Shown: in pieces, positions 53,049 to 62,481 of the stretch
How the letters are laid out: each line of letters begins with the position of its first letter
How positions within the stretch are numbered: the first letter of the stretch is position 1
Assembly (NCBI RefSeq): GCF_022788635.1
Contig: NZ_CP076024.1
Location: 3,697,503-3,761,502, forward strand
Reading direction: 5' to 3'
Length of the DNA: 64,000 nucleotides
Source: Methylobacter sp. S3L5C
GTDB taxonomy: Bacteria; Pseudomonadota; Gammaproteobacteria; Methylococcales; Methylomonadaceae
The notes under the pieces: model-generated
The model's database searches: none
Told to the model about the DNA's origin: nothing
The model's input: the letters and a program-made list of their open reading frames with translations, nothing else
Translations under genes and position numbers: made by a program

Positions 53049-53678
53049 ATGTACGAAAACCTGGATAGGGCTCATCGCGCAAACTTGGTGTCACACGGTT
53101 TTATTTATATGGGAAAAGAAGAGCATAAAATCACGGTTAAAAATCTTTCTATCAGCGGTGTACTTGCCCAATTAAACACCAATAGAAAAGATATTGATAT
53201 TAAATATATTTTTAACCAATTATTGGTTTCAACCATTGTTGATTTGTATCTTCCTGAAATGCGCCTGATTGGTGAAGCTGAAGTAGTCAGAGCTGATATG
53301 GAAGAAGGTCTTATTTTACTGGCTCTGGAGTTTAAAAATATTGCCTTTGATGTCGATAAAGAGCTCAACAAAAGAAAAGCCTATAGAAAAAACATACCTG
53401 GCCCGGGAAGGATTTTATTAAACGGTGAATACCACTATTTGACTACAATAAATATTTCAGTAGGAGGTTTGATGATCTGTCTTTCAGAAACAATAGCTGT
53501 TAAGGAGGGCACTATAACGCAGTTTGAATTTAAACGTCTGGAATTGGAGGGGAAAGTAAAAATAATCTGGATTAAGCATATCTCCGATAACCAAACACTG
53601 ATTGGCTTGCAATATGTTGATATGAAAAAATATGCCCTTAAAGGAATCCCGTGCTTTGCCCTGCAGCAAAAAGTATAA
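53049..53678 (+). CDS. tandem PilZ-type c-di-GMP receptor candidate
   Basis: 209 residues, with an AGGAGAT RBS upstream. Two PilZ-like units: the first (about 5-105) has KNLSISGVLAQL but a weak N-terminal Arg motif. The second (about 107-209) has RKAYRK (RxxxR) followed by TINISVGGLMICL, the D/N-x-S-x-x-G sequence used for cyclic-di-GMP binding. It may receive signals from the GGDEF-EAL protein encoded at 16.3-18.8 kb, which is inference since they are not adjacent. Confidence 0.75.
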   Translation: MYENLDRAHRANLVSHGFIYMGKEEHKITVKNLSISGVLAQLNTNRKDIDIKYIFNQLLVSTIVDLYLPEMRLIGEAEVVRADMEEGLILLALEFKNIAFDVDKELNKRKAYRKNIPGPGRILLNGEYHYLTTINISVGGLMICLSETIAVKEGTITQFEFKRLELEGKVKIIWIKHISDNQTLIGLQYVDMKKYALKGIPCFALQQKV

Positions 53679-53773
53679 TTGCTATCCACCGCATTTGCTA
53701 CCACAGAATTTATACTGACTACTCCATACGAATTGTTCTGCAATTAACCCGGAATAAATACTGAAGACCGAAA

Positions 53774-54799
53774 TCAAAGGCCTGCATATTTTTGCTTATC
53801 CCTGTTTAGCCAGTAATCCGTCGCTAATTGATGTGCTTGTTGTTGTGTAACGGCTTTACCCAATAATTTAAGTGCAATCGCTGCAGTACCAATGATAGTG
53901 CTTTGTGCAAACTCATCCTGCACAGTACCATGCCAAATTGCAGCCAGTTGCCTTGGATCAAGTTCCTCGGGTTTAACATGGCGGCGGGCAAATAAAGCAG
54001 GCCAATTTTCGTCAAATAGCTGGCCGTTATGAACACTTTGCACCAGACATTCCATATCAGGATTGCGTTCAGTTTCACCGCCCTCACCTTTCAAAGCAGC
54101 CGCATGAGGCTGTTGCAATAAAGCTGACGCTTGCTGATGTACAGGACGATAACCGGGATGAAATATACCCTGGATACTGTATGCTGCATTAAAAGGATTT
54201 AACAATCGCACCAACGTATGAACGGGTGAACGTAAACCCAATAGCGGACGCAACTCTATGATCTCATGCAGTTTCGGGCAAAAATACTCCAATGATAAAT
54301 AACTGAAATGCTGCTGTTCCAGTTGTTGCCTGGTTTGTTCAATTGAGGTTGCATATTCCAGCCCCAGATATTTAAGTACATCACGGGTATAGACCCTGTC
54401 TGCACTATGACCACTCGCACCGTGCATAAAAACGGTGATGCCGTTTTCTGCCAATAACAGTGCCGACAATAAAAACCAGGGCAAATGGCGACGTTTACCG
54501 GCATAAGATGACCAATCCAGATCGACTATCGACTGCGCAGCGGCAAGATTACAGGATTCTCTGGCAGCCAAAACAAAACCGGCCAGTTCTTCCGGTGTTT
54601 CTTCCTTAACACGCATTAACATCAAAAATGCCCCCAACTGAACCGGAAGTACTTCGCCTGCCATGATCATTTTCATCGACTGATAGGCTTCCTCCTGCGT
54701 CAACGGTCTTGAGCCTTTTTTACCTTTACCCAATATGCGAATGTACTCTGCAAAAGGGTGTTCAGGGCGCGGGGTTTGCTCGTGATGCGTTAAGTTCAT
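53774..54799 (-). CDS. ybiB: TrpD2/YbiB-like glycosyltransferase-fold protein
   Basis: 341 residues, related to anthranilate phosphoribosyltransferase but of the TrpD2 (YbiB) subgroup, which binds nucleic acid and lacks TrpD activity. Typical start [21 protein letters not shown]; phosphoribosyl-like region [13 protein letters not shown]-terminal [11 protein letters not shown]. It overlaps cyoE by 4 bp and is therefore co-transcribed after it. YbiB in E. coli is LexA-linked; no SOS box was seen here. Confidence 0.85.
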   Translation of the reverse strand: MNLTHHEQTPRPEHPFAEYIRILGKGKKGSRPLTQEEAYQSMKMIMAGEVLPVQLGAFLMLMRVKEETPEELAGFVLAARESCNLAAAQSIVDLDWSSYAGKRRHLPWFLLSALLLAENGITVFMHGASGHSADRVYTRDVLKYLGLEYATSIEQTRQQLEQQHFSYLSLEYFCPKLHEIIELRPLLGLRSPVHTLVRLLNPFNAAYSIQGIFHPGYRPVHQQASALLQQPHAAALKGEGGETERNPDMECLVQSVHNGQLFDENWPALFARRHVKPEELDPRQLAAIWHGTVQDEFAQSTIIGTAAIALKLLGKAVTQQQAHQLATDYWLNRDKQKYAGL

Positions 54800-55683
54800 A
54801 AAGTAAATCGTATATAATGATCGATTAATAAAGCGGCAAACAACAGCGTTATATAAACAATTGAATAAACAAACGTTTTCATCGCAGTTTTATTATCTTT
54901 ATTACGCATCATTAACACCGCGTAATAAATAAAACCAAGATCCAAAAGTACCGTAGACCCCAGATAAATTAGACCGCTCATGCCGGTTAAATAAGGTAGC
55001 AGCGTCACAATCAACAGCAAAATGGTATAAAGCAATATTTGCAGACGAGTAAATTCAACCCCGTGAGTAACGGGTAACATGGGGATATTTACTTTGGCAT
55101 ATTCTTCACGTCTGGCAATGGCCAATGCCCAGAAATGTGGGGGTGTCCAAACAAAAATGATTAATGCCAGAAGCAAGCCAAAAGGATGCACTTCACCGGT
55201 CATTGCACACCAACCCAACAGTGGTGGTGTAGCACCAAAAATACCGCCGATAACAATATTTTGCGGAGTCGCTCTTTTAAGATACAACGTATAAATAATA
55301 GCGTAACCAAATAACGAAAGAAAAGTCAGAACAGCGGTTAAGGTATTGACTAATAAAATCAAAATAAGCATGGAACTAACGCCCAAGACAACCGCGAAAG
55401 TAATTACATTGGTTGCATTTAATTCGCCTGTGGGTAAAGGACGCTTTTCGGTGCGGGCCATTTGCGCATCCGCTTTTCGATCAATAAAATGATTAATGGC
55501 TGCAGCAGAAGATGCCGCCAGAGCAATACCGACGGTAGCATAAATTAAAAGCCCCAATGGCGGCATGCCAGGTACGGCCAATAACATACCGACAACGGCG
55601 GTAAATAACATTTCCGCAACAACATTGGGTTTACATAGTGTAAGGTAGTTCTTCCATGAAAGCATAAAGGGTTTGCTAGGCAT
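54796..55683 (-). CDS. cyoE: protoheme IX farnesyltransferase
   Basis: 295 residues, UbiA-family prenyltransferase with about seven helices. The first Asp-rich motif is [34 protein letters not shown] and a second motif, [16 protein letters not shown], follow. It converts heme B to heme O for terminal oxidases. Upstream partner of the TrpD2-like gene. Divergent from the M16 peptidase gene. Confidence 0.94.
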   Translation of the reverse strand: MPSKPFMLSWKNYLTLCKPNVVAEMLFTAVVGMLLAVPGMPPLGLLIYATVGIALAASSAAAINHFIDRKADAQMARTEKRPLPTGELNATNVITFAVVLGVSSMLILILLVNTLTAVLTFLSLFGYAIIYTLYLKRATPQNIVIGGIFGATPPLLGWCAMTGEVHPFGLLLALIIFVWTPPHFWALAIARREEYAKVNIPMLPVTHGVEFTRLQILLYTILLLIVTLLPYLTGMSGLIYLGSTVLLDLGFIYYAVLMMRNKDNKTAMKTFVYSIVYITLLFAALLIDHYIRFTL

Positions 55684-55784
55684 TATTTAATTAAGTTCCA
55701 ACTTGTAGTTTATTGTATAGAATACAGTGAACTATTAATTATTGAAATAGTCCGTTGCGCTTACCATCATTTAAAGAGGGAGTT

Positions 55785-57137
55785 ATGAATAATCGATTAC
55801 TGTGTACAGTCTTAATGTGTCTGCCGGCGTTTGCCGGTAGCGCAGAAACAAAAGTATTTGAACACACACTGACCAATGGTCTAAAGGTTCTGGTAAAAGA
55901 AGATCATCGCTCACCGGTTGCCGTGTCTCAAGTATGGTACAAAGTGGGTTCCAGTTACGAACCTGGTGGTATTACCGGAATCTCGCACATGCTGGAACAC
56001 ATGATGTTTAAAGGCACAGACAAACACCCAGCAGGTGAATTTTCGCGCATTATTTCAGAAAACGGGGGTGATGAGAATGCCTTTACCGGCCAGGATTACA
56101 CGGCTTATTTTCAAACCATGGAAGCGTCAAGACTGGCAGTAAGTTTTGAACTGGAAGCCGATAGAATGCGTAATTTGCATCTGCTGCCCGAAGAATTAAA
56201 AAAAGAACTACAAGTAGTCACTGAAGAGCGCAGAATGCGGACGGACGACAATCCGCAAGCAAAAATGCAGGAACAGTTTATGACTATGGCTTATTCCAAT
56301 AGCCCGTATCAGCATCCTGTTATCGGTTGGCCGGCGGATATTGCCAATTACACCGTTGAAGACCTGCAAGCCTGGTATCAACTTTGGTATGCACCCAATA
56401 ATGCCACTTTAGTTGTCGTGGGTGATGTTCAGCCCCAAGCGGTTTTTGATTTGGCAGAAAAATATTTTAGCGCACTTAAACCCAGTGATATTAAACCGCT
56501 AAAGCCACAAACAGAAATCGAACAACTGGGTGTTCGTAAGATGACCGTTAAAGTTCCTGCAAAGCTGCCTTCTATCATAATGGCTTATAAAGTGCCGACA
56601 CTAAAAACGGCTACCAATGAATCGGAAGCCTATGCACTGGAAGTATTAGCCGGTGTACTTGATGGCGGTAGCAGTGCCCGCTTGACTTCAGCATTGGTGC
56701 GCGGCAAACAAATAGCCGTTGCGGCCGGTGCCGGCTATGGATTAACGTCAAGAATGTCCGATTTATTTGAACTGGAAGCGACACCCGCTGAAGGTAAAAC
56801 AGTGATTGAGTTGGAAGTTGCGTTAAAGGATGAAATTAAAAAACTTCAACAAAACCTGATTAGTACAGAAGAATTAGCGCGTATTAAAGCACAGGTTTTA
56901 GCCAGTGATATTTACCAGAAGGATTCCAATTTTTATCAGGCTATGGAAATAGGCACCCTGGAAACAGTTGGTTTAGGCTGGCAAAAAGCGGATGAGTATG
57001 TTTCTAAAATCAATCAGGTAACTGCAGAACAAGTGCGTGAGGTTGCGCGAAAATACTTAATTGAAGATCATCTCAGTATCGCTTATCTGGAACCACAAAC
57101 AATCAATTTAACGGCTGAAAAAAAGGGAGCTAAATAA
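55785..57137 (+). CDS. M16 family zinc peptidase, active subunit
   Basis: 450 residues from ATG 55785 with RBS AGAGGGAG. The N-terminal signal is cleaved near AGSA. The inverted zinc motif HxxEH is His68-x-x-Glu71-His72 (SHMLEHMMF), with the distal Glu in ELEADRMRNL. It forms a clam-shell with the next gene product, as in pitrilysin/mitochondrial processing peptidase-like PqqL/YhjJ pairs. Periplasmic. TAATG overlap with its partner. Confidence 0.92.
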   Translation: MNNRLLCTVLMCLPAFAGSAETKVFEHTLTNGLKVLVKEDHRSPVAVSQVWYKVGSSYEPGGITGISHMLEHMMFKGTDKHPAGEFSRIISENGGDENAFTGQDYTAYFQTMEASRLAVSFELEADRMRNLHLLPEELKKELQVVTEERRMRTDDNPQAKMQEQFMTMAYSNSPYQHPVIGWPADIANYTVEDLQAWYQLWYAPNNATLVVVGDVQPQAVFDLAEKYFSALKPSDIKPLKPQTEIEQLGVRKMTVKVPAKLPSIIMAYKVPTLKTATNESEAYALEVLAGVLDGGSSARLTSALVRGKQIAVAAGAGYGLTSRMSDLFELEATPAEGKTVIELEVALKDEIKKLQQNLISTEELARIKAQVLASDIYQKDSNFYQAMEIGTLETVGLGWQKADEYVSKINQVTAEQVREVARKYLIEDHLSIAYLEPQTINLTAEKKGAK

Positions 57138-58552
57138 TGCACTTACACCTCTTAAGCGACGTAAATCCGGTTAACGATAGCGTAACCCAACACCTCGAGC
57201 ATAAAAAAAACAGCATCCACAAAACCATAATCAGAGCTAAATTTCTTTGTTTTTTAAGTCTTGTCTTATTGTCATTTAGCCAATTAACCAGCGCTGCTGC
57301 AAAAATTGACCATTGGCAAACTCCGCAAGGTACGCGAGTTTATTATGTGCATACCGAAGGCCTGCCCATGGTCGATATACAGGTTGTTTTTGATGCCGGT
57401 AGTGCCAGAGACGCCCAGCAGTTTGGCTTGGCGGCTTTAACAGCAGGATTACTGGATACCGGCGCAGGAAAATGGAATGCCGATGACATTGCCCAACGCT
57501 TTGAAAGCGTTGGGGCCAAGTTTAGCGCCAGCAGTTCCATTGATACTGCCACCGTATCGTTACGCACTTTGACGGATAAACCTTTATTCGATAAAGCCTT
57601 GGAAACCATGCAAGTTATCTTGACCCAACCGGTTTTTAACGAGGCTGATTTTAAGCGAGAAAAAAACCGTACCCTGGCCGGTTTAAAACAACAGGAAGAA
57701 TCACCTGGAGCATTGGCCAGCATCGCTTTCTATGATGTCCTTTATGGCAAGCACCCTTACGCCCATCCTGAATCCGGTGTTATTAAGACAGTAACCAGCC
57801 TTAAAAACACTGATCTAAAGCATTTTTATCAAAAATTTTATGTTCCTGAAAATGCAATAGTTGTCATTGTCGGGGATTTATCCAAACTGCAAGCAGAACA
57901 AACCGCAGAAAAGTTGCTGGCCGGATTACCTGCCGGAAAAAAACCGGACGCTTTACCGGATGTTGCAATGCCACTGAAATCGACACAGCAACATATTGAG
58001 TTTCCATCAACACAAACCCATGTTTTGGTGGGACTGCCTGGTACCTATCGTAAAGATCCCGATTATTTTAATCTATATGTGGGCAACCACATATTGGGCG
58101 GCAGTGGCCTGGTTTCCAAACTCTTTAATGAAGTACGCGAAAAGCGCGGCTTGGCTTATAGCGCATCCAGTGCTTTTATCCCCATGTTGAAACCGGGGCC
58201 TTTTTTGGTTAGCTTACAAACCCGTAATGATCAAACCACCCAAGCTTTGCAAGTACTCAATCAAACCTTGGCCGATTTTATTACCAAAGGCCCGAGTGAA
58301 GCCGAGCTGATTGCCGCAAAGAAAAACATTACTGGTGGTTTTGCCATGCGTTTTGATACCAATAAAGAACTGGCCAGCTATGTTGCCATGATTGGTTTTT
58401 ATGAAATGCCCCTGGATTATTTGGATACCTTTCAACAAAAAACAGAAGCAGTAACTGTTGCCTCAATAACCGATGCCTTTAAACGTCGTGTTAATCTGCA
58501 ATTACTACAAACCATAACAGTCGGCAAGGCAGAAGAAAAAAGTGTCAAATAA
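57137..58552 (+). CDS. M16 family partner subunit, zinc motif missing
   Basis: 471 residues. Membrane or signal helix at about 30-55. It has the M16 fold (IDHWQTPQGTRVYYVHTEG, DIQVVFDAGSARD, VREKRGLAYSASSAF) but the HxxEH position reads FGLAALTAGLLDTGAG, so it is the non-catalytic, substrate-binding half. It begins at the previous stop (TAATG) and overlaps rsmD by 11 bp. Such inactive partners are normal in this family. Confidence 0.9.
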   Translation: MHLHLLSDVNPVNDSVTQHLEHKKNSIHKTIIRAKFLCFLSLVLLSFSQLTSAAAKIDHWQTPQGTRVYYVHTEGLPMVDIQVVFDAGSARDAQQFGLAALTAGLLDTGAGKWNADDIAQRFESVGAKFSASSSIDTATVSLRTLTDKPLFDKALETMQVILTQPVFNEADFKREKNRTLAGLKQQEESPGALASIAFYDVLYGKHPYAHPESGVIKTVTSLKNTDLKHFYQKFYVPENAIVVIVGDLSKLQAEQTAEKLLAGLPAGKKPDALPDVAMPLKSTQQHIEFPSTQTHVLVGLPGTYRKDPDYFNLYVGNHILGGSGLVSKLFNEVREKRGLAYSASSAFIPMLKPGPFLVSLQTRNDQTTQALQVLNQTLADFITKGPSEAELIAAKKNITGGFAMRFDTNKELASYVAMIGFYEMPLDYLDTFQQKTEAVTVASITDAFKRRVNLQLLQTITVGKAEEKSVK

Positions 58553-59096
58553 ACTCAGAATTATAGGTGGTGACTGGCGCAGTCGCTGTATCACTTTTAT
58601 CGATACGCCAGGATTAAGACCAACACCCGTAAGAGTTCGCGAAACCGTATTTAATTGGCTACGCAATGATATTATTGGTAGCCGCTGCCTGGATTTATAT
58701 GCCGGGAGCGGCGCCTTGGGCTTTGAAGCAGCTTCCAGAGGGGCCAAGTCAGTCATTCAGATTGAAAATAATGCCTTAGCCTGTAAGGCCTTAAAAGACA
58801 ACAGTATCCAACTTGCTGCCGAGCAGATAAAAGTCGTTCAATCCGATGTGTTACGTTATCTATCCGGCGAGACTGGCGTTTTTGATGTCGTCTTTATTGA
58901 CCCGCCTTTTGCTATGGAACTCGCCATCCAAACCTGTCAATGGTTGGAAGAAAAAGGCTGGTTAAGTCAGCATGCAAAAATTTATGTTGAAACGGAAAGT
59001 ACGCTAAAGCTTGAAGGACTACCCAAAAATTGGCAGCTACTGAAAAGTAAAGTGGCAGGAGAAGTGGGCTATCATTTGTTTGAAAGATTGGGATAA
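58542..59096 (+). CDS. rsmD: 16S rRNA m2G966 methyltransferase
   Basis: 184 residues, GTG start. SAM motif LDLYAGSGALGFEAASRGA, catalytic motif FIDPPFAMEL, and the N-terminal RIIGGDWRSR and RPTPVRVRETVFNWL typical of RsmD. It methylates G966 in 30S assembly. It overlaps the M16 partner gene by 11 bp, so is co-expressed. Confidence 0.94.
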   Translation: MSNKLRIIGGDWRSRCITFIDTPGLRPTPVRVRETVFNWLRNDIIGSRCLDLYAGSGALGFEAASRGAKSVIQIENNALACKALKDNSIQLAAEQIKVVQSDVLRYLSGETGVFDVVFIDPPFAMELAIQTCQWLEEKGWLSQHAKIYVETESTLKLEGLPKNWQLLKSKVAGEVGYHLFERLG

Positions 59097-59103
59097 ATAG
59101 TCT

Positions 59104-59150
59104 TGTCCATCAGCAATTCTATTCATAAGAGTTGCTGTATTTCCGGACAA
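59104..59150 (+). terminator. nested hairpin after rsmD
   Basis: Stem CAGCAATTCT (59111-59120) with AGAGTTGCTG (59128-59137, one G-T pair) inside outer arms TTGTCC and GGACAA. Strong secondary structure 8 bp after the stop, weak T-run, so termination is plausible but not certain. Confidence 0.55.
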
Positions 59151-59413
59151 TAATTATGGCTTATTTTCAGATAATCAAACAAGTAACGACAAAATAACTT
59201 CTTCTTGACGCTAAATTTTACATCCGCTTTTGATGATTACAACAGTGAATTATTACGGCATCAACTTTCAGCAAAAAACGTATCGTTTAAAATTAACCTG
59301 ACCATTATTGATTACTAAGTGTCAGGTTAAATTTACGCTATCAATTTTTATTCCGGATGACTTCTAAATTCGGCAAAATACCCTGAATGCTGTCGGCTAG
59401 TAAAATTTACCGA

Positions 59414-59704
59414 CTAAACACCATTGGGATATGCGTAACTGTAATGCTTACGCAATGGCTTGATTACTTCCCATTGACTATCCAATCCCGCGTGGAATGA
59501 TACCAAATCACCCGGTAGAATTCTTACCGGCTCGCCTCCAGCAGGTGTCACCAAAATTTCGCCTTCCAATATATAAGCGCATTCAGTTTCATCAAAATCG
59601 ATTGGAAAGGTTGAAATTTCTTTTTCCCATATTTCCCAGTTGGATACACCCAGTTCATTTAAACGCTCATCACTAGGATTATGTTCTATGGTAATTTTAC
59701 TCAT
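59414..59704 (-). CDS. small cupin (DUF861-like)
   Basis: 96 residues, RBS AGGAAGAAC before the ATG. Cupin motifs: ETECAYILEGEILVTP and a second strand with ILPGDLVSFHAGLDS. The usual His pair of motif 1 is replaced (ETECAYILEGE), so metal binding is uncertain. Similar proteins relate to ureidoglycolate/(S)-enol metabolism or stress, but no function can be given here. Confidence 0.8.
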   Translation of the reverse strand: MSKITIEHNPSDERLNELGVSNWEIWEKEISTFPIDFDETECAYILEGEILVTPAGGEPVRILPGDLVSFHAGLDSQWEVIKPLRKHYSYAYPNGV

Positions 59705-59736
59705 GTTCTTCCTAAAAAATTAATATTGTTAAAGTG

Positions 59737-59979
59737 TTAAGTTGATATCCGGAAATTAATAGTCCTAAATGCCACAGGTTTTTTGTTCATTTTTAACGAC
59801 TGCATAGATACATGAGCAACTGTCGGGTTATCAAAAATAGGCACATAACGGACTATGTAATTATTTTGACACCCCGGTAAATGAATAAAAACCCCAGCGA
59901 TGTGGATATATTCTTCACAGGAAATCGCCCAAGTTGGCAATTTTAGCATCCTATCCAACTTTGTACCATTGAGTATCAT
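59737..59979 (-). CDS. possible 80-residue hypothetical protein
   Basis: ATG 59979 with a good AGGTGG RBS 5 bases upstream (a GTG at 59988 is the longer alternative). No recognised motif; the composition is ordinary (for example PTVAHVSMQSLKMNKKPVAF). It ends 32 bp before the cupin gene start, so it could be the first gene of a pair. A competing overlapping frame at 59951-60160 has a poorer start. Confidence 0.35.
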   Translation of the reverse strand: MILNGTKLDRMLKLPTWAISCEEYIHIAGVFIHLPGCQNNYIVRYVPIFDNPTVAHVSMQSLKMNKKPVAFRTINFRIST

Positions 59980-60203
59980 GGCTGCCACCTACCGGGCACG
60001 ATAACTGTGATATCACCAAATTAAAAGCAGCACAATTTATAAAGCTAATACTACTAACAGAATGCCCAAGCGATTTATGGCTATTGTGCAATAACAAGTC
60101 TGAATCAACAGTCCCATAGAGTTTATGAAAAAAACCTACAATTATTGTAATAATGCTCAACTATAATTGGCTATAGTAATTTTAAGGAAAACGATATACC
60201 GCG
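59980..60203. other. spacer between divergent small genes
   Basis: No gene accepted. Contains the start regions of the cupin-side pair (minus) and the 80-residue membrane protein (plus). Confidence 0.4.
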
Positions 60204-60446
60204 ATGAATCCAAATACCATCAAAGAACTTTTGCTTTACAATCTCGCATTAAACTACACAACACTGATAATTTGGTTTAGCGTCTTCAGCCTTGCCCACG
60301 ACTGGTTGTATCGCCTCCATAGCCGCTGGTTTAACATCTCGACTGAAACCTTTGATGCGCTCCACTATGCCAGTATGGCCCTTTACAAAATTGGGATTAT
60401 CCTGCTGAATATAGCACCGCTTGTCGCACTCTGGTTGGTGTTTTAA
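60204..60446 (+). CDS. 80-residue small membrane protein (DUF6868-like)
   Basis: Two membrane helices (about 18-37 and 58-79) flank a conserved-looking loop, HDWLYRLHSRWFNISTETFDALHY. The pattern NYTTLIIWFSVFSLAHDWLY followed by a KIGIILLNIAPL helix matches what I recall as DUF6868. Function unknown. No strong RBS (AAGGA is 15 bases away). Confidence 0.65.
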   Translation: MNPNTIKELLLYNLALNYTTLIIWFSVFSLAHDWLYRLHSRWFNISTETFDALHYASMALYKIGIILLNIAPLVALWLVF

Positions 60447-60495
60447 AAAAACTCTCGCTCCAATTGTACAGAGCTCCAGACGGCTTCGCCGGTCA

Positions 60496-60537
60496 AGTCA
60501 ACCTAAACGAATCATTATAATTCCCTTTAGGCTGACT
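60496..60537 (-). terminator. hairpin downstream of the Fae-like gene
   Basis: 12-bp arms AGTCAACCTAAA (60496-60507) and TTTAGGCTGACT (60526-60537), one G-T pair, 18-base loop. It begins 12 bp past the stop of the minus-strand Fae-like gene. No T-run follows on that strand. Confidence 0.45.
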
Positions 60538-60549
60538 CCGTTTGAGTAT

Positions 60550-61098
60550 CTAAATTTTTCCATCCAGGCCCATCTGGAAATATTTATGGATAATTTTATC
60601 CTGATTTTCCAGCAACCAATCGATCCCCGGTTGATTGTTCATGGCCTTATGGATAGCGGTTGACATGGCTTTACGGTGAATATCGAAAAGGATTCTATGA
60701 TCCAGATTATCATCAGTCGCTACACTGGGATTTAGCCAGACCGAGACGATAATACCTAAATCGTTGGCCTTTTCTTTAGGAATATCTCCGGCACGGACGG
60801 CATCCAAAACACCATTGGCAATTGCAGCTTGTACCGTGCCCATTAAAATGTTCGTGTAGCGGCTATTTTTAACAGTGACTTTACTAACCATCAAGGTTAC
60901 CGGCCTGACCTGAATATCGGTATTTAAAATGGCAAATACCCGTGTATGACCACTAACTTGACCTGCCGTCATGGTGGCAATTGCTGTGCCCACAGGCCCG
61001 TCAAGCGCCCCAATAATAATTTCAGGTTCGGCTGCTGTTCCGGGTGGCCCACCAGCAACCAACGCTTCTCCTGTGCGCATAATAATTCTCTCGTTCAT
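60550..61098 (-). CDS. Fae-family protein (formaldehyde-activating enzyme homologue), catalytic His absent
   Basis: 182 residues with RBS AGAGGAAA. The Fae core (about 10-165) is recognisable: GEALVAGG, EIIIGALDGPVGTA, RPVTLMVSKVTVKN, DAVRAGDIPKEKANDLGIIVSVW. The catalytic His17 of Methylorubrum Fae aligns here with Glu24 (AAEPEIIIG against AHIDLIIG), so condensation of formaldehyde with tetrahydromethanopterin is doubtful. An extra C-terminal tail (about 145-182) is present. It is probably one of the Fae paralogues of unclear or regulatory role that accompany authentic Fae in methylotrophs. Strong clue to the organism's lifestyle. Confidence 0.85.
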   Translation of the reverse strand: MNERIIMRTGEALVAGGPPGTAAEPEIIIGALDGPVGTAIATMTAGQVSGHTRVFAILNTDIQVRPVTLMVSKVTVKNSRYTNILMGTVQAAIANGVLDAVRAGDIPKEKANDLGIIVSVWLNPSVATDDNLDHRILFDIHRKAMSTAIHKAMNNQPGIDWLLENQDKIIHKYFQMGLDGKI

Positions 61099-61448
61099 TA
61101 ATTTTTCCTCTTAAAGTAATAATGGTTTGACTCAAATATATAATGCCATCGTGTAAGATGACAATACTATATTACAACCTGATGCTCTGATGATTTTTCA
61201 CTGATGTTACACAGGCCTTAACTTTTGTTATTTAGTATAAGCTATCTGATTGGCTTTAATCACGGTGCGATTAAAATTTTTCGAACCGGGAAATAGTTTC
61301 TGCCTGCATACCACGACATCCTATCTTATCGATTTTATGCGCTGCATACAGGTAAATATATTGGAATGAGAGAATTTTATTTTTGATATTTTATTATCGA
61401 TTTAAAAACCAAAACACTGACTTTGGTAAAATCAAGATTTTCACCTGC
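61099..61448. other. 350-bp spacer
   Basis: AT-rich. Contains the promoter of the Fae-like gene on the minus strand and the 3' flank of the 114-residue gene. Nothing else seen. Confidence 0.35.
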
Positions 61449-61793
61449 TTACCAATTACCATGTCTGCCATGATCTTCAATAAATTTACTGGCTCCTGTT
61501 ACTTCGCTGGTTATTTCAAAGCAAAACATTGCATTATGATCATTGGTTGACTCAAATTGATCAACCTCAACTTCAAATTCAGTCGCTTCATTGATTAAAT
61601 CACCTGCCTCATCATATTCGGCATTAACCCCATAGCAATCACCATAAACACCCATAATAAGGTTGTCATATACAGTTAAATATCGATCATCCTCTGACAG
61701 ATAATCCTTATCAGGCGTCCATAAAGCAAATGGGGCCTCGTGCAGTTTCGCAAAGTTTTTGGCTATTACTATTTTTTGACTATCATTATTCAT
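61449..61793 (-). CDS. 114-residue acidic protein of unknown function
   Basis: No recognised domain. It is markedly acidic (Asp/Glu-rich, for example EFEVEVDQFESTNDHNAMFC), with a start MNNDSQKIVIAKNF and no signal or membrane segment. It lies between the Fae-like gene and a small membrane-protein gene on the same strand. Base composition matches neighbours. Confidence 0.5.
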   Translation of the reverse strand: MNNDSQKIVIAKNFAKLHEAPFALWTPDKDYLSEDDRYLTVYDNLIMGVYGDCYGVNAEYDEAGDLINEATEFEVEVDQFESTNDHNAMFCFEITSEVTGASKFIEDHGRHGNW

Positions 61794-61842
61794 TTTTTTT
61801 TTACCGTTAAATATTTATAAATGGACAAGTACCGTCAGGCTT

Positions 61843-62151
61843 TTATTTTGAGCCTGACTCTTTTAATTTTGTGATCACTGCTTGTGGTTCTTGACCAATC
61901 ATTGTCAGCAGTTGTGACAGATCTCCAGAAGCTTGTACTACCAATTGTGGCCCCTGTATTTTTTCTTGTGTCCAGTCTACTATTTCACCTGAACCCCAAG
62001 ACACTCCTGATGCGAGTATAAACACCAGTATGCTGGGTGTCATACCTTTGGCCAAACCACGCTTTTCCAGATAACCCTGTAGATATCTGGCTGCTATAAA
62101 GAACACAAGGGTAGAGATAATAAGGTTCCAAAAGGAGGGTAGCGTAAACAT
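61843..62151 (-). CDS. 102-residue membrane-anchored protein
   Basis: Two hydrophobic segments (about 5-22, FWNLIISTLVFFIAARYL, and 38-58, TPSILVFILASGVSWGSG) and a soluble C-terminal tail (GPQLVVQASGDLSQLLTMIG). Family not recognised. Same strand as the acidic protein gene 49 bp downstream, possibly an operon. Confidence 0.55.
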   Translation of the reverse strand: MFTLPSFWNLIISTLVFFIAARYLQGYLEKRGLAKGMTPSILVFILASGVSWGSGEIVDWTQEKIQGPQLVVQASGDLSQLLTMIGQEPQAVITKLKESGSK

Positions 62152-62481
62152 AAGCAGATTTTCTCTTGAGTTTAATTGAGAAGTTATTTTTCAATGGCCT
62201 TATTAAATACTGTATCAAGCATTAAGGCGATTTCCTGCGAAGAACATACCCAATTCGCTGGTCTTTTTATTTATTTTCTGCGTTGTCAAAATAGTTACGT
62301 AGCCAGCTACGCGACTATTTTTCCGCCTCGGTAACTGCTTCTGCGTTGCTCTAGCTCCTGCATCCTTGCAGTCGTTGAAAATAAACAAAAATCCTGCGCC
62401 ACTTGGGTATACTAATTTTTGGATATTGCCTAAAAATTGATCTTGCCAGTACTTAACAAATATGTGTGGTTGTTGATTGAG
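62152..62481. repeat. spacer with a structured intergenic repeat
   Basis: About 62262-62396 contains GTTACGTAGCCAGCTACGCGAC, an inner palindrome, then GCCTCGGTAACTGCTTCTGCG and TGCTCTAGCTCCTGCATCCTTGCAG, wording I associate with dispersed intergenic repeats in gammaproteobacteria. A second near-copy is not present in this window, so status as a repeat family is inferred. No gene seen. Confidence 0.4.

Noticed and set aside
57137-58552. Second M16 gene as a damaged enzyme
   Set aside because: Absence of HxxEH is normal in partner subunits of this two-gene arrangement.
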